Shown: in pieces, positions 18,678 to 26,714 of the stretch | Numbering within the stretch: the stretch's first letter is position 1 | How the letters are laid out: each line of letters starts with the position of its first letter | Assembly (NCBI GenBank): GCA_041485885.1 | Contig: JBGPKL010000004.1 | Coordinates: 62,001-126,000 of the forward strand | DNA from: JACQFZ01 sp041485885 | GTDB taxonomy: Bacteria; Pseudomonadota; Gammaproteobacteria; Acidiferrobacterales; Sulfurifustaceae | Length of the DNA stretch: 64,000 nucleotides | Direction: 5' to 3' | The notes under the pieces: generated by a model | What the model was told of the DNA's origin: nothing | The model's input: only the letters and a program-made list of their open reading frames with translations | Database searches by the model: none | Position numbers and translations under genes: made by a program

Positions 18678-19088
18678 CTACAAGGTGAGCAGAAATTCCA
18701 CCACGTTGTCAATTTCGTCCGGTGTCAGTATGCGGTGCGCGCCGAAGGGCGGCATCACCGTGGCGGGGTTCGATCGCCGAGCGTCTTCCACTTGCGCCCG
18801 CAGCTTGGTCTTGTCGGGAAATCGATCCGCCATGAACGCGAGCGGCGGCGCGACATCGCCCGAGGGCGCGCCCGCGATCAGATGGCAGGCGATGCAGTTG
18901 CCCTTGCGCCGGTGAATGGCGATACATCCCCCCTGCGTCGCCGGTTCCGCCTTGGCGAGCGCCGCTTCATCGGCGCATGCCGCTTCATCCGGCGCTTGGT
19001 TGGCGGCGGCGGACGCCGCGAGCGGCAATCCTAACAGAAGGGCGATAATACCCGCCGCCGCGTATTCGATCAGGCCTGCCACTTTCAT
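18678..19088 (-). CDS. soxX: Sulfur oxidation c-type cytochrome SoxX
   Basis: A 136-residue monohaem cytochrome c with an N-terminal signal peptide (GIIALLLGLPLAASAAA). The haem-binding CIACH is at about residue 65-69 and the distal methionine ligand is in TVMPPFG near 110, as expected for SoxX. It forms the SoxAX complex. It is the first gene of the sox operon; the promoter is probably in the 76-bp gap after the M48 peptidase gene or further upstream. Confidence 0.93.
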   Translation of the reverse strand: MKVAGLIEYAAAGIIALLLGLPLAASAAANQAPDEAACADEAALAKAEPATQGGCIAIHRRKGNCIACHLIAGAPSGDVAPPLAFMADRFPDKTKLRAQVEDARRSNPATVMPPFGAHRILTPDEIDNVVEFLLTL

Positions 19089-19164
19089 CCCCCTTTATTT
19101 TGTTCTCCGGCATCGCGTTCGGCGAAAAGCGCTCGACCGCGCGCGTCGATGCGGAGTTGAAACA

Positions 19165-20604
19165 TCATTTTTTTCCCGACAGCAGCGCAACCTCTTCCTT
19201 GATCGCTTGTATTCGCGCCTCGACGCTCGATTGCAGATAAAAGTTGTTGCCGGCGTGGCGACTCGCCAACTGCAACTGCTCGATGGCGGCATTCGGATTG
19301 CCTCGGAGATAATAGTTCTCGGCAAGCGCCTGATGCGACTCCGGGATTTTTCCGTTGGCGTCCGCGGCCTGGCTCAGCAGCTCGTAGAGCGCCGGATCGT
19401 CCGGCCGTTGTTCGAGCGTGGCGCGGATGATCGGCTCCGCTTCGCGCGCTCGCTTCGTGCGTACCAAGGCGCGCGCATAGTCGATCGCGAGCGGATAATA
19501 GGACGCGGAGCGCTTGTACGCGCCGGCGTAGTACTGCAATCCTAAATCGGAATGTCCGGCCGCCATCTCGGCCTCCGCTTGGAGTATCCGATAGAAGAGA
19601 TTGGCGGGCGATCGATCGACAAGTTTTTGCACCTCGTTGCGAGCGGTGTCGTAGCGCTGGGCGCGCATCAACGCGAGCGCGTAGGCATAGCGCTCGGCGT
19701 CGAGGTTCGCGGTCTTGCCCTCGGCCACGTTCGCGGCGAACGCGCGCACCAGATCGGCGGGATCGCCGGGAGCGGCTGCCCGCAGTTTCGATCGCACGAG
19801 TTGAAAATCGAGAGTATCCGGGACTTGACGGTAGGTGTATTGCTCCGCTCGGGCGCGCGAATCGGCGATGCGCGCGGTCGTGACCGGGTGGGTGGCGAGG
19901 AATTCCGGCAAGTTGGTTTCGTTCAGCCGGTTCATCTTCTGCATGCGTTCGAAGAAGGCCGGCATCGCGCGCGCATCGAAGCCGGTGTCGGCGAGCAGGC
20001 GAATGCCGATGCGGTCCGCTTCTTCTTCCGAGGTGCGCGTGAAGTTGATGCTTTTTTGCGCGACGGTCGCGCTGGCGAGCGCGATCGCCGCTTCGCCGCC
20101 GCGCCCCGCGAGCAGCGCCGCGGCGAGCAGCGCCGCCATCGCGGGCAGGGTGTGTTGCTCTTCCGCCAGCATGCGCGGTATGTGTTTCTGGGTAATATGC
20201 GCGATTTCGTGCGCCAGCACCGAGGCGAGCTCGGCTTCGTCCTCGGTCGCGAGCATCAGACCGGTATGAACGCCGATGAAGCCGCCGGGAATCGCGAACG
20301 CGTTGATCGTGGGGTCGCTCACGACGAAGAAGCGAAAACCCATGCCCGGGTTGTCGCTGCGAGCGACCAGCCGCTGTCCGAGATTCTGGATATACGTCGT
20401 GACTTCCGGATCATCGACGAAGGCGAGGCTACGGCGCGCCTTCCGCATGAAATCCTCGCCGAGCTTGCGCTCCTGCGACGGGGAAATGACGGCGCTCGAG
20501 GCGTCGCCCAAGTCGGGGAGGTTGATCGTGTTCGCCTGCGCCACGGGTGTGAGGCCGGCAAGCAACGACAGTAGGGCAGTCAACAACCGTTTCATAAGTG
20601 CCAT
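19165..20604 (-). CDS. M48 family periplasmic metalloprotease with TPR region (BepA-like)
   Basis: About 479 residues from the ATG at 20604 (20595 is also possible), followed by a clear signal peptide (LLTALLSLLAGLTPVAQA). The zinc motif HEIAH is at 132-136 with the downstream glutamate segment TSEEEADRIG, both typical of M48 peptidases. The C-terminal half is helical and TPR-like (AEMAAGHSDLGLQYYAGAYK). BepA-type proteins degrade misassembled outer-membrane proteins and help LptD maturation. It precedes soxX on the same strand but is a general envelope gene. Confidence 0.9.
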   Translation of the reverse strand: MALMKRLLTALLSLLAGLTPVAQANTINLPDLGDASSAVISPSQERKLGEDFMRKARRSLAFVDDPEVTTYIQNLGQRLVARSDNPGMGFRFFVVSDPTINAFAIPGGFIGVHTGLMLATEDEAELASVLAHEIAHITQKHIPRMLAEEQHTLPAMAALLAAALLAGRGGEAAIALASATVAQKSINFTRTSEEEADRIGIRLLADTGFDARAMPAFFERMQKMNRLNETNLPEFLATHPVTTARIADSRARAEQYTYRQVPDTLDFQLVRSKLRAAAPGDPADLVRAFAANVAEGKTANLDAERYAYALALMRAQRYDTARNEVQKLVDRSPANLFYRILQAEAEMAAGHSDLGLQYYAGAYKRSASYYPLAIDYARALVRTKRAREAEPIIRATLEQRPDDPALYELLSQAADANGKIPESHQALAENYYLRGNPNAAIEQLQLASRHAGNNFYLQSSVEARIQAIKEEVALLSGKK

Positions 20605-20747
20605 AGTATGGCCGTACCGTGGGCAAAATAAAAAGCGGACCGCGGGCGGTGGCCAAAAACCGCGGTCGCGCGCGAGCAAACCGCCATAAGCCTGCGCCCA
20701 TAACCCACACCGGAGCATTGAGCTGCCGGATCGCGCCGATACCTATA

Positions 20748-20753
20748 TATAAT
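20748..20753 (+). promoter_or_regulatory. Putative -10 box upstream of tusA-like gene
   Basis: A consensus TATAAT lies 64 nt upstream of the tusA-like start in an AT-rich run (CTATATATAATG). No convincing -35 hexamer was found at 16-18 nt, so only the -10 element is proposed. Confidence 0.35.
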
Positions 20754-20817
20754 GCTTGGTTCGGAGACCGGGCGCCAAGTTCCAGGCTCTTTAGGAAAGT
20801 TACACGGGAAGCGACCA

Positions 20818-21042
20818 ATGGCAGATCAAGAACTCGACGTGCGTGGCCTCAACTGTCCGTTACCGATTCTGAAAACTAAGAAGGCGCTCAATGTCATGGC
20901 GAGCGGACAGACCATCCATGTGCTCGCGACCGATCCCAGTTCGGTTCTCGATTTCAAAGCATTTGCCGCCCAGAGCGGCAACCTCCTGCTCGAATCGAGT
21001 GAGAGCAGCGGTGTCTTCAGCTTTCTTATTAAGAAGGCTTAG
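20818..21042 (+). CDS. tusA: TusA-family sulfurtransferase
   Basis: A 74-residue sulfur-carrier protein. The diagnostic GLNCPLPILKTKKAL motif is at 10-24, with the persulfide-carrying Cys13 followed by Pro. The ATG at 20818 has a purine-rich site (ACGGGAAGCG) and places the CP motif at the normal distance. TusA relays sulfur in tRNA thiolation and, in sulfur oxidisers, in cytoplasmic sulfane oxidation, so its place next to the sox region is suggestive. It is a single gene followed by pilU. Confidence 0.88.
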   Translation: MADQELDVRGLNCPLPILKTKKALNVMASGQTIHVLATDPSSVLDFKAFAAQSGNLLLESSESSGVFSFLIKKA

Positions 21043-21179
21043 TTTTCTTCGCCACTGGGCGGCTGACTTTCATTGCTTCGTGCACGTTTACCGCTACTTG
21101 TTCTAGGCCCCGGCGGCAGGCGCGGTAACGGCGGCTTGGTCTACACTTAGCTGCACGAGACCCTACCCTTTATCCCCTC

Positions 21180-22301
21180 ATGAGCGAACCGAACACTACC
21201 GCGTCGATCTCGACGACCACCGATCCGCTGAAGCTCCTCGGACAAGTGTTGGCCTTGGCGGTCCGGCTAAACGCCTCGGACATTCATTTGCGCACGCGCA
21301 ACCATCCGATTCTGCGCGTGGACGGGAATCTACGCGCGGTGCGCGAGATCGCGCCGTTCCCCGGCGATTTCATGGAACGCCTCGCGCGCACGATGATGTC
21401 GGCGCGCTTGATCGCGCAATTCGAGCAGAATCATCAAGTCGACTTGTCGATCGGCTTCAAGGACATCGGACGCGTGCGCGCGAACGTGTTTTACCAGCGC
21501 GGCTCGATCGGCATGGTGCTGCGCGTCATCAATACCAACATTCCGACGGCGGCCGAGCTGGGTCTCCCGGATGTGGTGTCGAACTTCACGCGCCTCGAAC
21601 GCGGGCTGGTGTTGATCACCGGCGCCACCGGCTCGGGTAAATCGACAACGCTCGCGGCGTTGATCAACGAGATCAACAACACGCGCAGCGATCATATCAT
21701 CACGATTGAAGACCCCGTCGAGTTTCTGTTCACGGAAAAGAAATCGATCATCACGCAGCGCGAAGTGGGCGTCGATACGAATACGTTCGCCGACGCCATG
21801 CGCGCGGTGTTGCGCGAAGACCCGGACGTGATTCTGCTCGGTGAAATGCGCGATCCGGAAACGATCGAGACCGCGATGATGGCGGCCGAGACCGGCCATT
21901 TGGTCTTCTCGACGGTGCACTCGCCGGCGGCCGCTGAAACCGTGTCGCGCATCATCTCGACCTTTCCGCCGGAGTCGCAGCCCGGCATGCGCGCGAAGCT
22001 CGCCCAGAATTTGCGTGGCGTGGTGAGCCAGCGACTGCTTCCGCGTAAGAACGGCGCCGGGCGTATCGTCGCGTGCGAGGTGATGACGCTCTCCGCGCTC
22101 GCCCGCGAGCTGATCCTCGATCCGCTCAAGCTCAAGGACCTCGGCGATCTGATCCGCAAGGGAACCATGGCCGAAGGGATGATGAGCTTCGATACCGCGA
22201 TCTATCACCTCGTCAAGCAAGGTCACGTCGACGAAGAGACCGCTCTGCAACACGCCACGAGCGCGACCGACCTGAAGCTCAGACTCGAAGGTTTTGCGTA
22301 A
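21180..22301 (+). CDS. pilU: Type IV pilus retraction ATPase, PilT/PilU family
   Basis: A 373-residue secretion ATPase. Walker A is GATGSGKST near 145-153, the Asp box is TIEDPVEF, Walker B is DPDVILLGEMRDPET near 218-232, and the His box is TGHLVFSTVHS. The protein powers pilus retraction in twitching motility. Length, the N-terminal ASDIHLRTRNHPILRVDG and the C-terminal extension favour PilU over PilT (usually about 345 residues), but the two are close. No pilT lies next to it in the window. It ends in a convergent arrangement with a hairpin terminator. Confidence 0.85.
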   Translation: MSEPNTTASISTTTDPLKLLGQVLALAVRLNASDIHLRTRNHPILRVDGNLRAVREIAPFPGDFMERLARTMMSARLIAQFEQNHQVDLSIGFKDIGRVRANVFYQRGSIGMVLRVINTNIPTAAELGLPDVVSNFTRLERGLVLITGATGSGKSTTLAALINEINNTRSDHIITIEDPVEFLFTEKKSIITQREVGVDTNTFADAMRAVLREDPDVILLGEMRDPETIETAMMAAETGHLVFSTVHSPAAAETVSRIISTFPPESQPGMRAKLAQNLRGVVSQRLLPRKNGAGRIVACEVMTLSALARELILDPLKLKDLGDLIRKGTMAEGMMSFDTAIYHLVKQGHVDEETALQHATSATDLKLRLEGFA

Positions 22302-22342
22302 CAGGACGTTGAAAGTCGCTGCGTGACGACGAGCACATGACC

Positions 22343-22364
22343 TCCGGCGCCTCGCGGCGCCGGA
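22343..22364. terminator. Hairpin between convergent pilU and lactonase-like gene
   Basis: Perfect 9-bp stem TCCGGCGCC / GGCGCCGGA with a TCGC tetraloop, followed on the plus strand by AGTTTGGTT. A plausible terminator for pilU. Confidence 0.55.
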
Positions 22365-22393
22365 AGTTTGGTTCCATACCGGTTGATGCCGGG

Positions 22394-23254
22394 TTACAAG
22401 TACGGCGTCGGTGCGTGCGGAATCTTCGCGTTTTGTTCCGCGTCGTGTTGAATCAGCAGCGTCGCGCCCGTTTGCTTAAGAAACTTGTCGATGTTATCCA
22501 TCGACTGGATCGAAGCGGCCTTGTCGAAGTTCAGCACCGGCACGCGCCGCTGCTCGAAGTTTTCGTGGAAGTGCGCGAGATCACCGGACAGCACTACCGG
22601 GCCTGACTTCGGCAGATTCACGTACAGCACCTGGTGTCCGGGCGTGTGGCCGATCGCGCGCTTGATTACCACCGATCCGTCGCCGAAGACGTCGTAGTCG
22701 CCGGTGAGCTTCATGAACTTATTGTCCTTGAGCGCCTTGTAGTAGTCCGGGTTGAAGCGGTACTTCTGCGGCTCGGCGCCGAACGCGGCGTCGTACTCCT
22801 CCGTCTGCATCAATATGGTCGACTTGGTGAACGGGTTGCCGTTGCCGGAGTGATCGCCGTGCATGTGCGAGAATCCGAGGTAGCGGATATTTTCAGGCCC
22901 GTAGCCCAAGTCTTTTAACTGCGCGATGATCGGTTTCTGGACCGAGAGGGTGAAAGGGCCCATTTTCGTGCCGCCGGGCAACTGGGCGAGCGCGTCCGGT
23001 AACCCGGTATCCCACAACAGCGTGCCGTTCTTGTGCTCGATGAGGTAGCACGACACCGAGAACGTCTTGGTTTTCCCTTTGTCCTGTTCCTGCCCGGTGA
23101 ACAGCGAAATGTCACCGACTTCGATGCCGCCGCAATTGAACACGTACATCTTCTCGACCGCCGCCTTCGGCGGCTGCGAAGCGCATCCGGTCATGAGCAG
23201 CCCGGCGACGAATGCCGCGCCGACGAGCGATAAGTAACCTTTGTTCGTTTCCAT
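22394..23254 (-). CDS. Metallo-beta-lactamase fold lipoprotein, N-acyl-homoserine-lactonase-like
   Basis: A 286-residue protein. The zinc motif SHMHGDHSGN matches HxHxDH, with later ligands in GHTPGHQ and VVLSGDLAHF. The layout (SCYLIEHKNGTLLWDTGLP then FSHMHGDHSG) is that of the AHL-lactonase-like subgroup. A lipobox LMTGC ends a signal sequence at about residue 24, so the mature protein is probably membrane anchored. The ATG at 23254 is preceded by GAGG at good spacing and gives a clean signal peptide; the frame is open 24 codons further. The substrate (homoserine lactone or another ester) is unknown. Confidence 0.8.
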   Translation of the reverse strand: METNKGYLSLVGAAFVAGLLMTGCASQPPKAAVEKMYVFNCGGIEVGDISLFTGQEQDKGKTKTFSVSCYLIEHKNGTLLWDTGLPDALAQLPGGTKMGPFTLSVQKPIIAQLKDLGYGPENIRYLGFSHMHGDHSGNGNPFTKSTILMQTEEYDAAFGAEPQKYRFNPDYYKALKDNKFMKLTGDYDVFGDGSVVIKRAIGHTPGHQVLYVNLPKSGPVVLSGDLAHFHENFEQRRVPVLNFDKAASIQSMDNIDKFLKQTGATLLIQHDAEQNAKIPHAPTPYL

Positions 23255-23531
23255 AACGGTCCTCTTTTGGTTGGCTGTTAGATTTAACTCCGCTGGGGTT
23301 CGCTTGCTGTCCTGGTGATGTATCAAGGCGCCGAAGCGGATCGAATGATAGCGGCGAGCGGCGCTTTTAGCGACTAGGCCGTTGTTACGGCACGGAGCGG
23401 GAAGCGCGGTGGTTCACAACCGGCGGTTTGTACACATTTCTCGCGAGGCGGTATCGAGGATGCCTCGCGCTCCCGCGTGACGGGGTCGATGCATACCCTG
23501 CGTTCGACCGTTCGCCGGCTGCGCGGTCGGA

Positions 23532-24176
23532 TTACTTTACTTGCGCGCTCTTCTTCGGCCAGTCCGCGTACAGAATCGATGTGGCGATCACTTCGGGCTT
23601 CGCCATGCCCGGCACGACGCTCCATTGTTGCAACGCTTCGTTGCCGTAGCGGACATTGCCGATATGGCTCGATTTGTCCTTGTCGAGTTCCGGATCGAGA
23701 TCGACGAAGCCGAGCTTGCGGCGGAGCTGCTCGATGTCCTCCGGTTTGCCGGTCAAAAACAACCAGCCCGGCTGCACGCCGTGCTCCTCGGCGTAGTGCT
23801 TCAGCCTCTCGGGGGTGTCGTGTTGCGGGTCGATGGTAATCGAGTACATGAAGATATCGCGCCCAACGCGGTTCGGCCCGACGCGCTCTTTAATGATCTG
23901 CTGTGCTTGCACGAGGTTGTGCGTGGTGATCGGACAAACGCCTTCCGCGCACCGCGTGTACATGAAATTAATGGTGACGATCTTGTCCTTGATCAGGTCC
24001 TCGTAGAACCGGACCTGTTTGCCTTCGTGCGTGGTGAGCACGACGTCGGGGAAATGTTGCGCCCGGATCGCTTCGCGCGAGCGATTGGTCTCCGGATTCG
24101 CGGCCAGCGCGAAGTACGCACCGGCCAAAGGAAAAAGCGCGAACACGATGAACCCGACTTTCTTTTTCAGATTCAT
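23532..24176 (-). CDS. SCO1/SenC-family copper chaperone-like protein
   Basis: A 214-residue thioredoxin-fold protein with an N-terminal hydrophobic anchor. Sco proteins bind copper through a CxxxC pair and a distant histidine. Here the pair is Cys76 and Cys81 in FMYTRCAEGVCPIT, a CX4C spacing that is one residue longer than the usual CX3CP. A candidate histidine ligand is in KSSHIGNV near 167, and DPQHDTPERLKHYAEEHG is a family signature. It lies 40 bp upstream (minus-strand sense: downstream) of a multicopper oxidase gene, suggesting it supplies copper to that enzyme. Confidence 0.8.
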   Translation of the reverse strand: MNLKKKVGFIVFALFPLAGAYFALAANPETNRSREAIRAQHFPDVVLTTHEGKQVRFYEDLIKDKIVTINFMYTRCAEGVCPITTHNLVQAQQIIKERVGPNRVGRDIFMYSITIDPQHDTPERLKHYAEEHGVQPGWLFLTGKPEDIEQLRRKLGFVDLDPELDKDKSSHIGNVRYGNEALQQWSVVPGMAKPEVIATSILYADWPKKSAQVK

Positions 24177-24215
24177 ATCGAAGTCTCCGGTTTCATGCGT
24201 TCGCGCTTGTTGGGC

Positions 24216-25997
24216 TTACGGTTGAGTTTTGGTGTCGCCGACGTTAGCGATCTCCCACTTCAGCATCATCGCGTGGTCCTCGTGCACCAGGTTGTGGCAG
24301 TGCAGCGGATACGGACCGGTGAAGTCGCGGAAGCGGAAGAAAAGCTCGACCGTTTCGTTGAACTGCAACCGCGTGACGTCCTTGCGCGAGTTCTCCACCG
24401 AGTTGGCGGGCGTCGCTACGCCGTTGCGGCTCAATATTTGATGCTCCTCGAAGTGAATATGGATCGGGTGTTGCCAACCGCCCGAGTTGTTGACCAGTAC
24501 CCACTTCTCGACGGAGTTCTTCTGCACCGTGAAGCGCGTGGTGTTGCAGTCCACGAACTGACCGTTGATGGCCCACTGTCCATTGACGCGTTCGAACCGG
24601 AACGTGCGCGTGACCCGTGGTGTCGCGGCGGTGCTCGGCAGACTGTAGAACTTGGTGATGGTCGCCGGGTCCTTGCTGTTGTCGGCCACTTGCGGAAGCA
24701 CGACGTCGAACCGCACGAGATTGTTACCCTGACCCGCGGCGAGAACGTCGCCCGGCTTGCGCCCGTCGGTCTGCTGCAGGCGGTTCTCGAGGAAGATCGA
24801 TTTCCCGGCGAATTTGCTGAAGTCGACGATAACATCCGCGCGCTCGGCGACGCCGAGACGCACGCTTTCGACTTGCAGCGGCTTCGGCAGCAGGTTGCCG
24901 TCGTTCGCGATATGGAAGAACGTGTTGTGCGCGCTCAAGTTGTTCGGATCGGTCACGAACAACTGATAGAAGCGCGACGGCCCAGCGTCGAGCCAGCGCA
25001 GCCGATAGCGGCGCGGGTGTACCTGGAAGAATGGCTGGATCTTGCCGTTCACGAGGAACTTATCGCCGAGGATGCCGTCGAGATTGAACAGATCGAACGC
25101 GAGCAAGCCGGTGGCGGGATCGAACACCTTATCGTTGAACATCATCGGCACATCGAACTCGCCGCTCGGCAGACGGAAGCCCGTCGTTTCATCGCCGGTG
25201 TCGAACTGATTGAAGAGAATGAAGAAGCCGGCGAGTCCTTTGTAGACGTTTTGCGACGTGAAGTCGACGCGGTGGTCGTGGTACCAAAGCGTGCTCAACG
25301 ATTCGTTGATGTCGCCGTTCGGCTGATGCGTCGAGGAAAATCCGGCCAACACGTTCGGGTAGTGCTGATCGTAGAATTGGCCGATCTCAAAGAAGTCGCA
25401 CGGGAAGCCGTCGCTTTCCGAGGGCGTATGGCCGTTGTGCAGATGCGTCGTGATCGATGGCTTGCCGAAGCCGCCGTTGTCGGTCGGCAGGTTGTTGATG
25501 GTCCGCACCAATATAGGTTCGCCGTACTTGGCGACGAAGCTCGGGCCGGGCAGGCTTCCATCGAACGTCCAAACCGGTTGCGCCGGAAGATCCGGTGACA
25601 TGCTCAGCGACGTCGGTTGCGCAACCCGCGTGTAGAGCTTTTGCGGTGGGAACTGCGTGAACGCCTGATGCGCGCGCGTGCGGCCTTCGCCCGCGGCGGT
25701 GTTCGGCGCAATGGTCGGTGCCGGCGAGAGCGCGGCCACCGGCTGCTTCACCGGCATGATCGGCATCGGCTCGACGAACGAGCGGGTGGGCGGGCTTAAC
25801 GCAGTTCCTCCGCCATCGGCACCGTCCTTGGCGTAGGCGCGGCTGCTAAGGCCCGACTTGGCGACGAGATAGCCGGCGCCGGTTAAAAGTCCGAGTTTGA
25901 AGAAATCCCGGCGGGTGAGCCCTGCTTTGATTAACTCTTGCCGATTTTTAAATGCATTCAGCGCGAGCCTAGAGGGGCGATACTTGAGGATACGCAT
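24216..25997 (-). CDS. Tat-exported multicopper oxidase (CotA / bilirubin-oxidase-like)
   Basis: A 593-residue three-cupredoxin oxidase. A Tat signal TRRDFFKLGLLTGAG is at 28-42. All four copper-ligand clusters are intact: HLHNGH (185-190), WYHDHR (239-243), HPIHIH (510-515) and HCHNLVHEDHAM (566-577), with Met577 as likely axial type-1 ligand. This pattern resembles bacterial spore-coat laccase and bilirubin oxidase relatives, which oxidise phenols, metals or pigments with O2. The Sco-like gene follows it on the same strand. An AT-rich tandem repeat lies just upstream of the start and may be its control region. Confidence 0.9.
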   Translation of the reverse strand: MRILKYRPSRLALNAFKNRQELIKAGLTRRDFFKLGLLTGAGYLVAKSGLSSRAYAKDGADGGGTALSPPTRSFVEPMPIMPVKQPVAALSPAPTIAPNTAAGEGRTRAHQAFTQFPPQKLYTRVAQPTSLSMSPDLPAQPVWTFDGSLPGPSFVAKYGEPILVRTINNLPTDNGGFGKPSITTHLHNGHTPSESDGFPCDFFEIGQFYDQHYPNVLAGFSSTHQPNGDINESLSTLWYHDHRVDFTSQNVYKGLAGFFILFNQFDTGDETTGFRLPSGEFDVPMMFNDKVFDPATGLLAFDLFNLDGILGDKFLVNGKIQPFFQVHPRRYRLRWLDAGPSRFYQLFVTDPNNLSAHNTFFHIANDGNLLPKPLQVESVRLGVAERADVIVDFSKFAGKSIFLENRLQQTDGRKPGDVLAAGQGNNLVRFDVVLPQVADNSKDPATITKFYSLPSTAATPRVTRTFRFERVNGQWAINGQFVDCNTTRFTVQKNSVEKWVLVNNSGGWQHPIHIHFEEHQILSRNGVATPANSVENSRKDVTRLQFNETVELFFRFRDFTGPYPLHCHNLVHEDHAMMLKWEIANVGDTKTQP

Positions 25998-26066
25998 GTA
26001 TTCATCTCCTTAATCGTTACGCCCCGGTCTAGACGAAAATAGGTTGGAGTAATTCTTATTTGTAAA

Positions 26067-26098
26067 TTTGTAATGTAATTTTTTGTAATGTAATTTTT
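26067..26098 (-). promoter_or_regulatory. 15-bp tandem repeat upstream of the multicopper oxidase gene
   Basis: Two copies of GTAATGTAATTTTT repeat with a 15-bp period in an AT-rich stretch, 70-100 bp upstream of the oxidase start at 25997. The sharp AT-richness against the GC-rich background suggests a promoter or regulator-binding site. The exact factor is unknown. Confidence 0.4.
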
Positions 26099-26714
26099 GA
26101 TTGCGGAGAGACGAAGATAAAGTCACAGCGCGTTCAACCTGCACTCCGTAGCCGGTTGGACGCGCGCAAAGCTCGGTAAGGAAGATTGGAACGCGGCCCC
26201 GATACCGAGTGGGTACCGATTGCCGTCATGGCGATCCTCCCTTTCTTCCGGTTGAATCACTAAATCCCAATTTTCTATATCGCGCTGTTTTGTACTCCGA
26301 ACGGCATCGAATGTCGAGGGAATGTACGAGCAACTTGCGATGAATCGTAGCGACTGATGATCGAGCTGCCTAGCAGTGAGGCGGAAGTTAAAAAAAACAC
26401 GCATTGCTTTCAATTATTGAACCACGACGTTTTGCCTAGCGGTACGCCGTCGGCGTGCGTCGAGCGTTCCACAGCTTCTTGTATACACTTGCTGCGCCGC
26501 CGGCGGGAATAAAACGAGGTAAGAGCGAGTCGCGCTAGCTGCGTTAAACAGACGACGCATGATGTCCGTCGTTATTCCAGTGAAAGCGAGATGGGTAATT
26601 TTGCGAATTAGCGCGCGGAGTCGTAGGGCGCTCGCCGGCAGCGCGGGGAGAGATGGATAAGGCGGATACCGTTATCGCGGGAATCGCGAACGCGAGCTGA
26701 GAGAACTTTCCGGC
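26099..26714. other. Intergenic region without a recognised gene
   Basis: About 620 bp between the copper oxidase promoter side and the phoH stop. Short frames occur on the minus strand (26123-26413 and 26608-26880) but none shows a family motif, ribosome site or coding bias. The region is less GC-rich than its surroundings and could hold a decayed gene. Confidence 0.4.

Noticed and set aside
23541..25598. 685-codon plus-strand frame across the Sco and multicopper oxidase genes
   Set aside because: Antisense to two genes with conserved motifs; no recognisable domain of its own.
26067..26098. Possible CRISPR-like repeat
   Set aside because: Only two AT-rich copies with no spacers and no cas gene; treated as a regulatory tandem repeat.
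26123..26413. 96-codon minus-strand frame in the region between the copper oxidase and phoH
   Set aside because: No ribosome site, family motif or coding bias; kept as non-coding.
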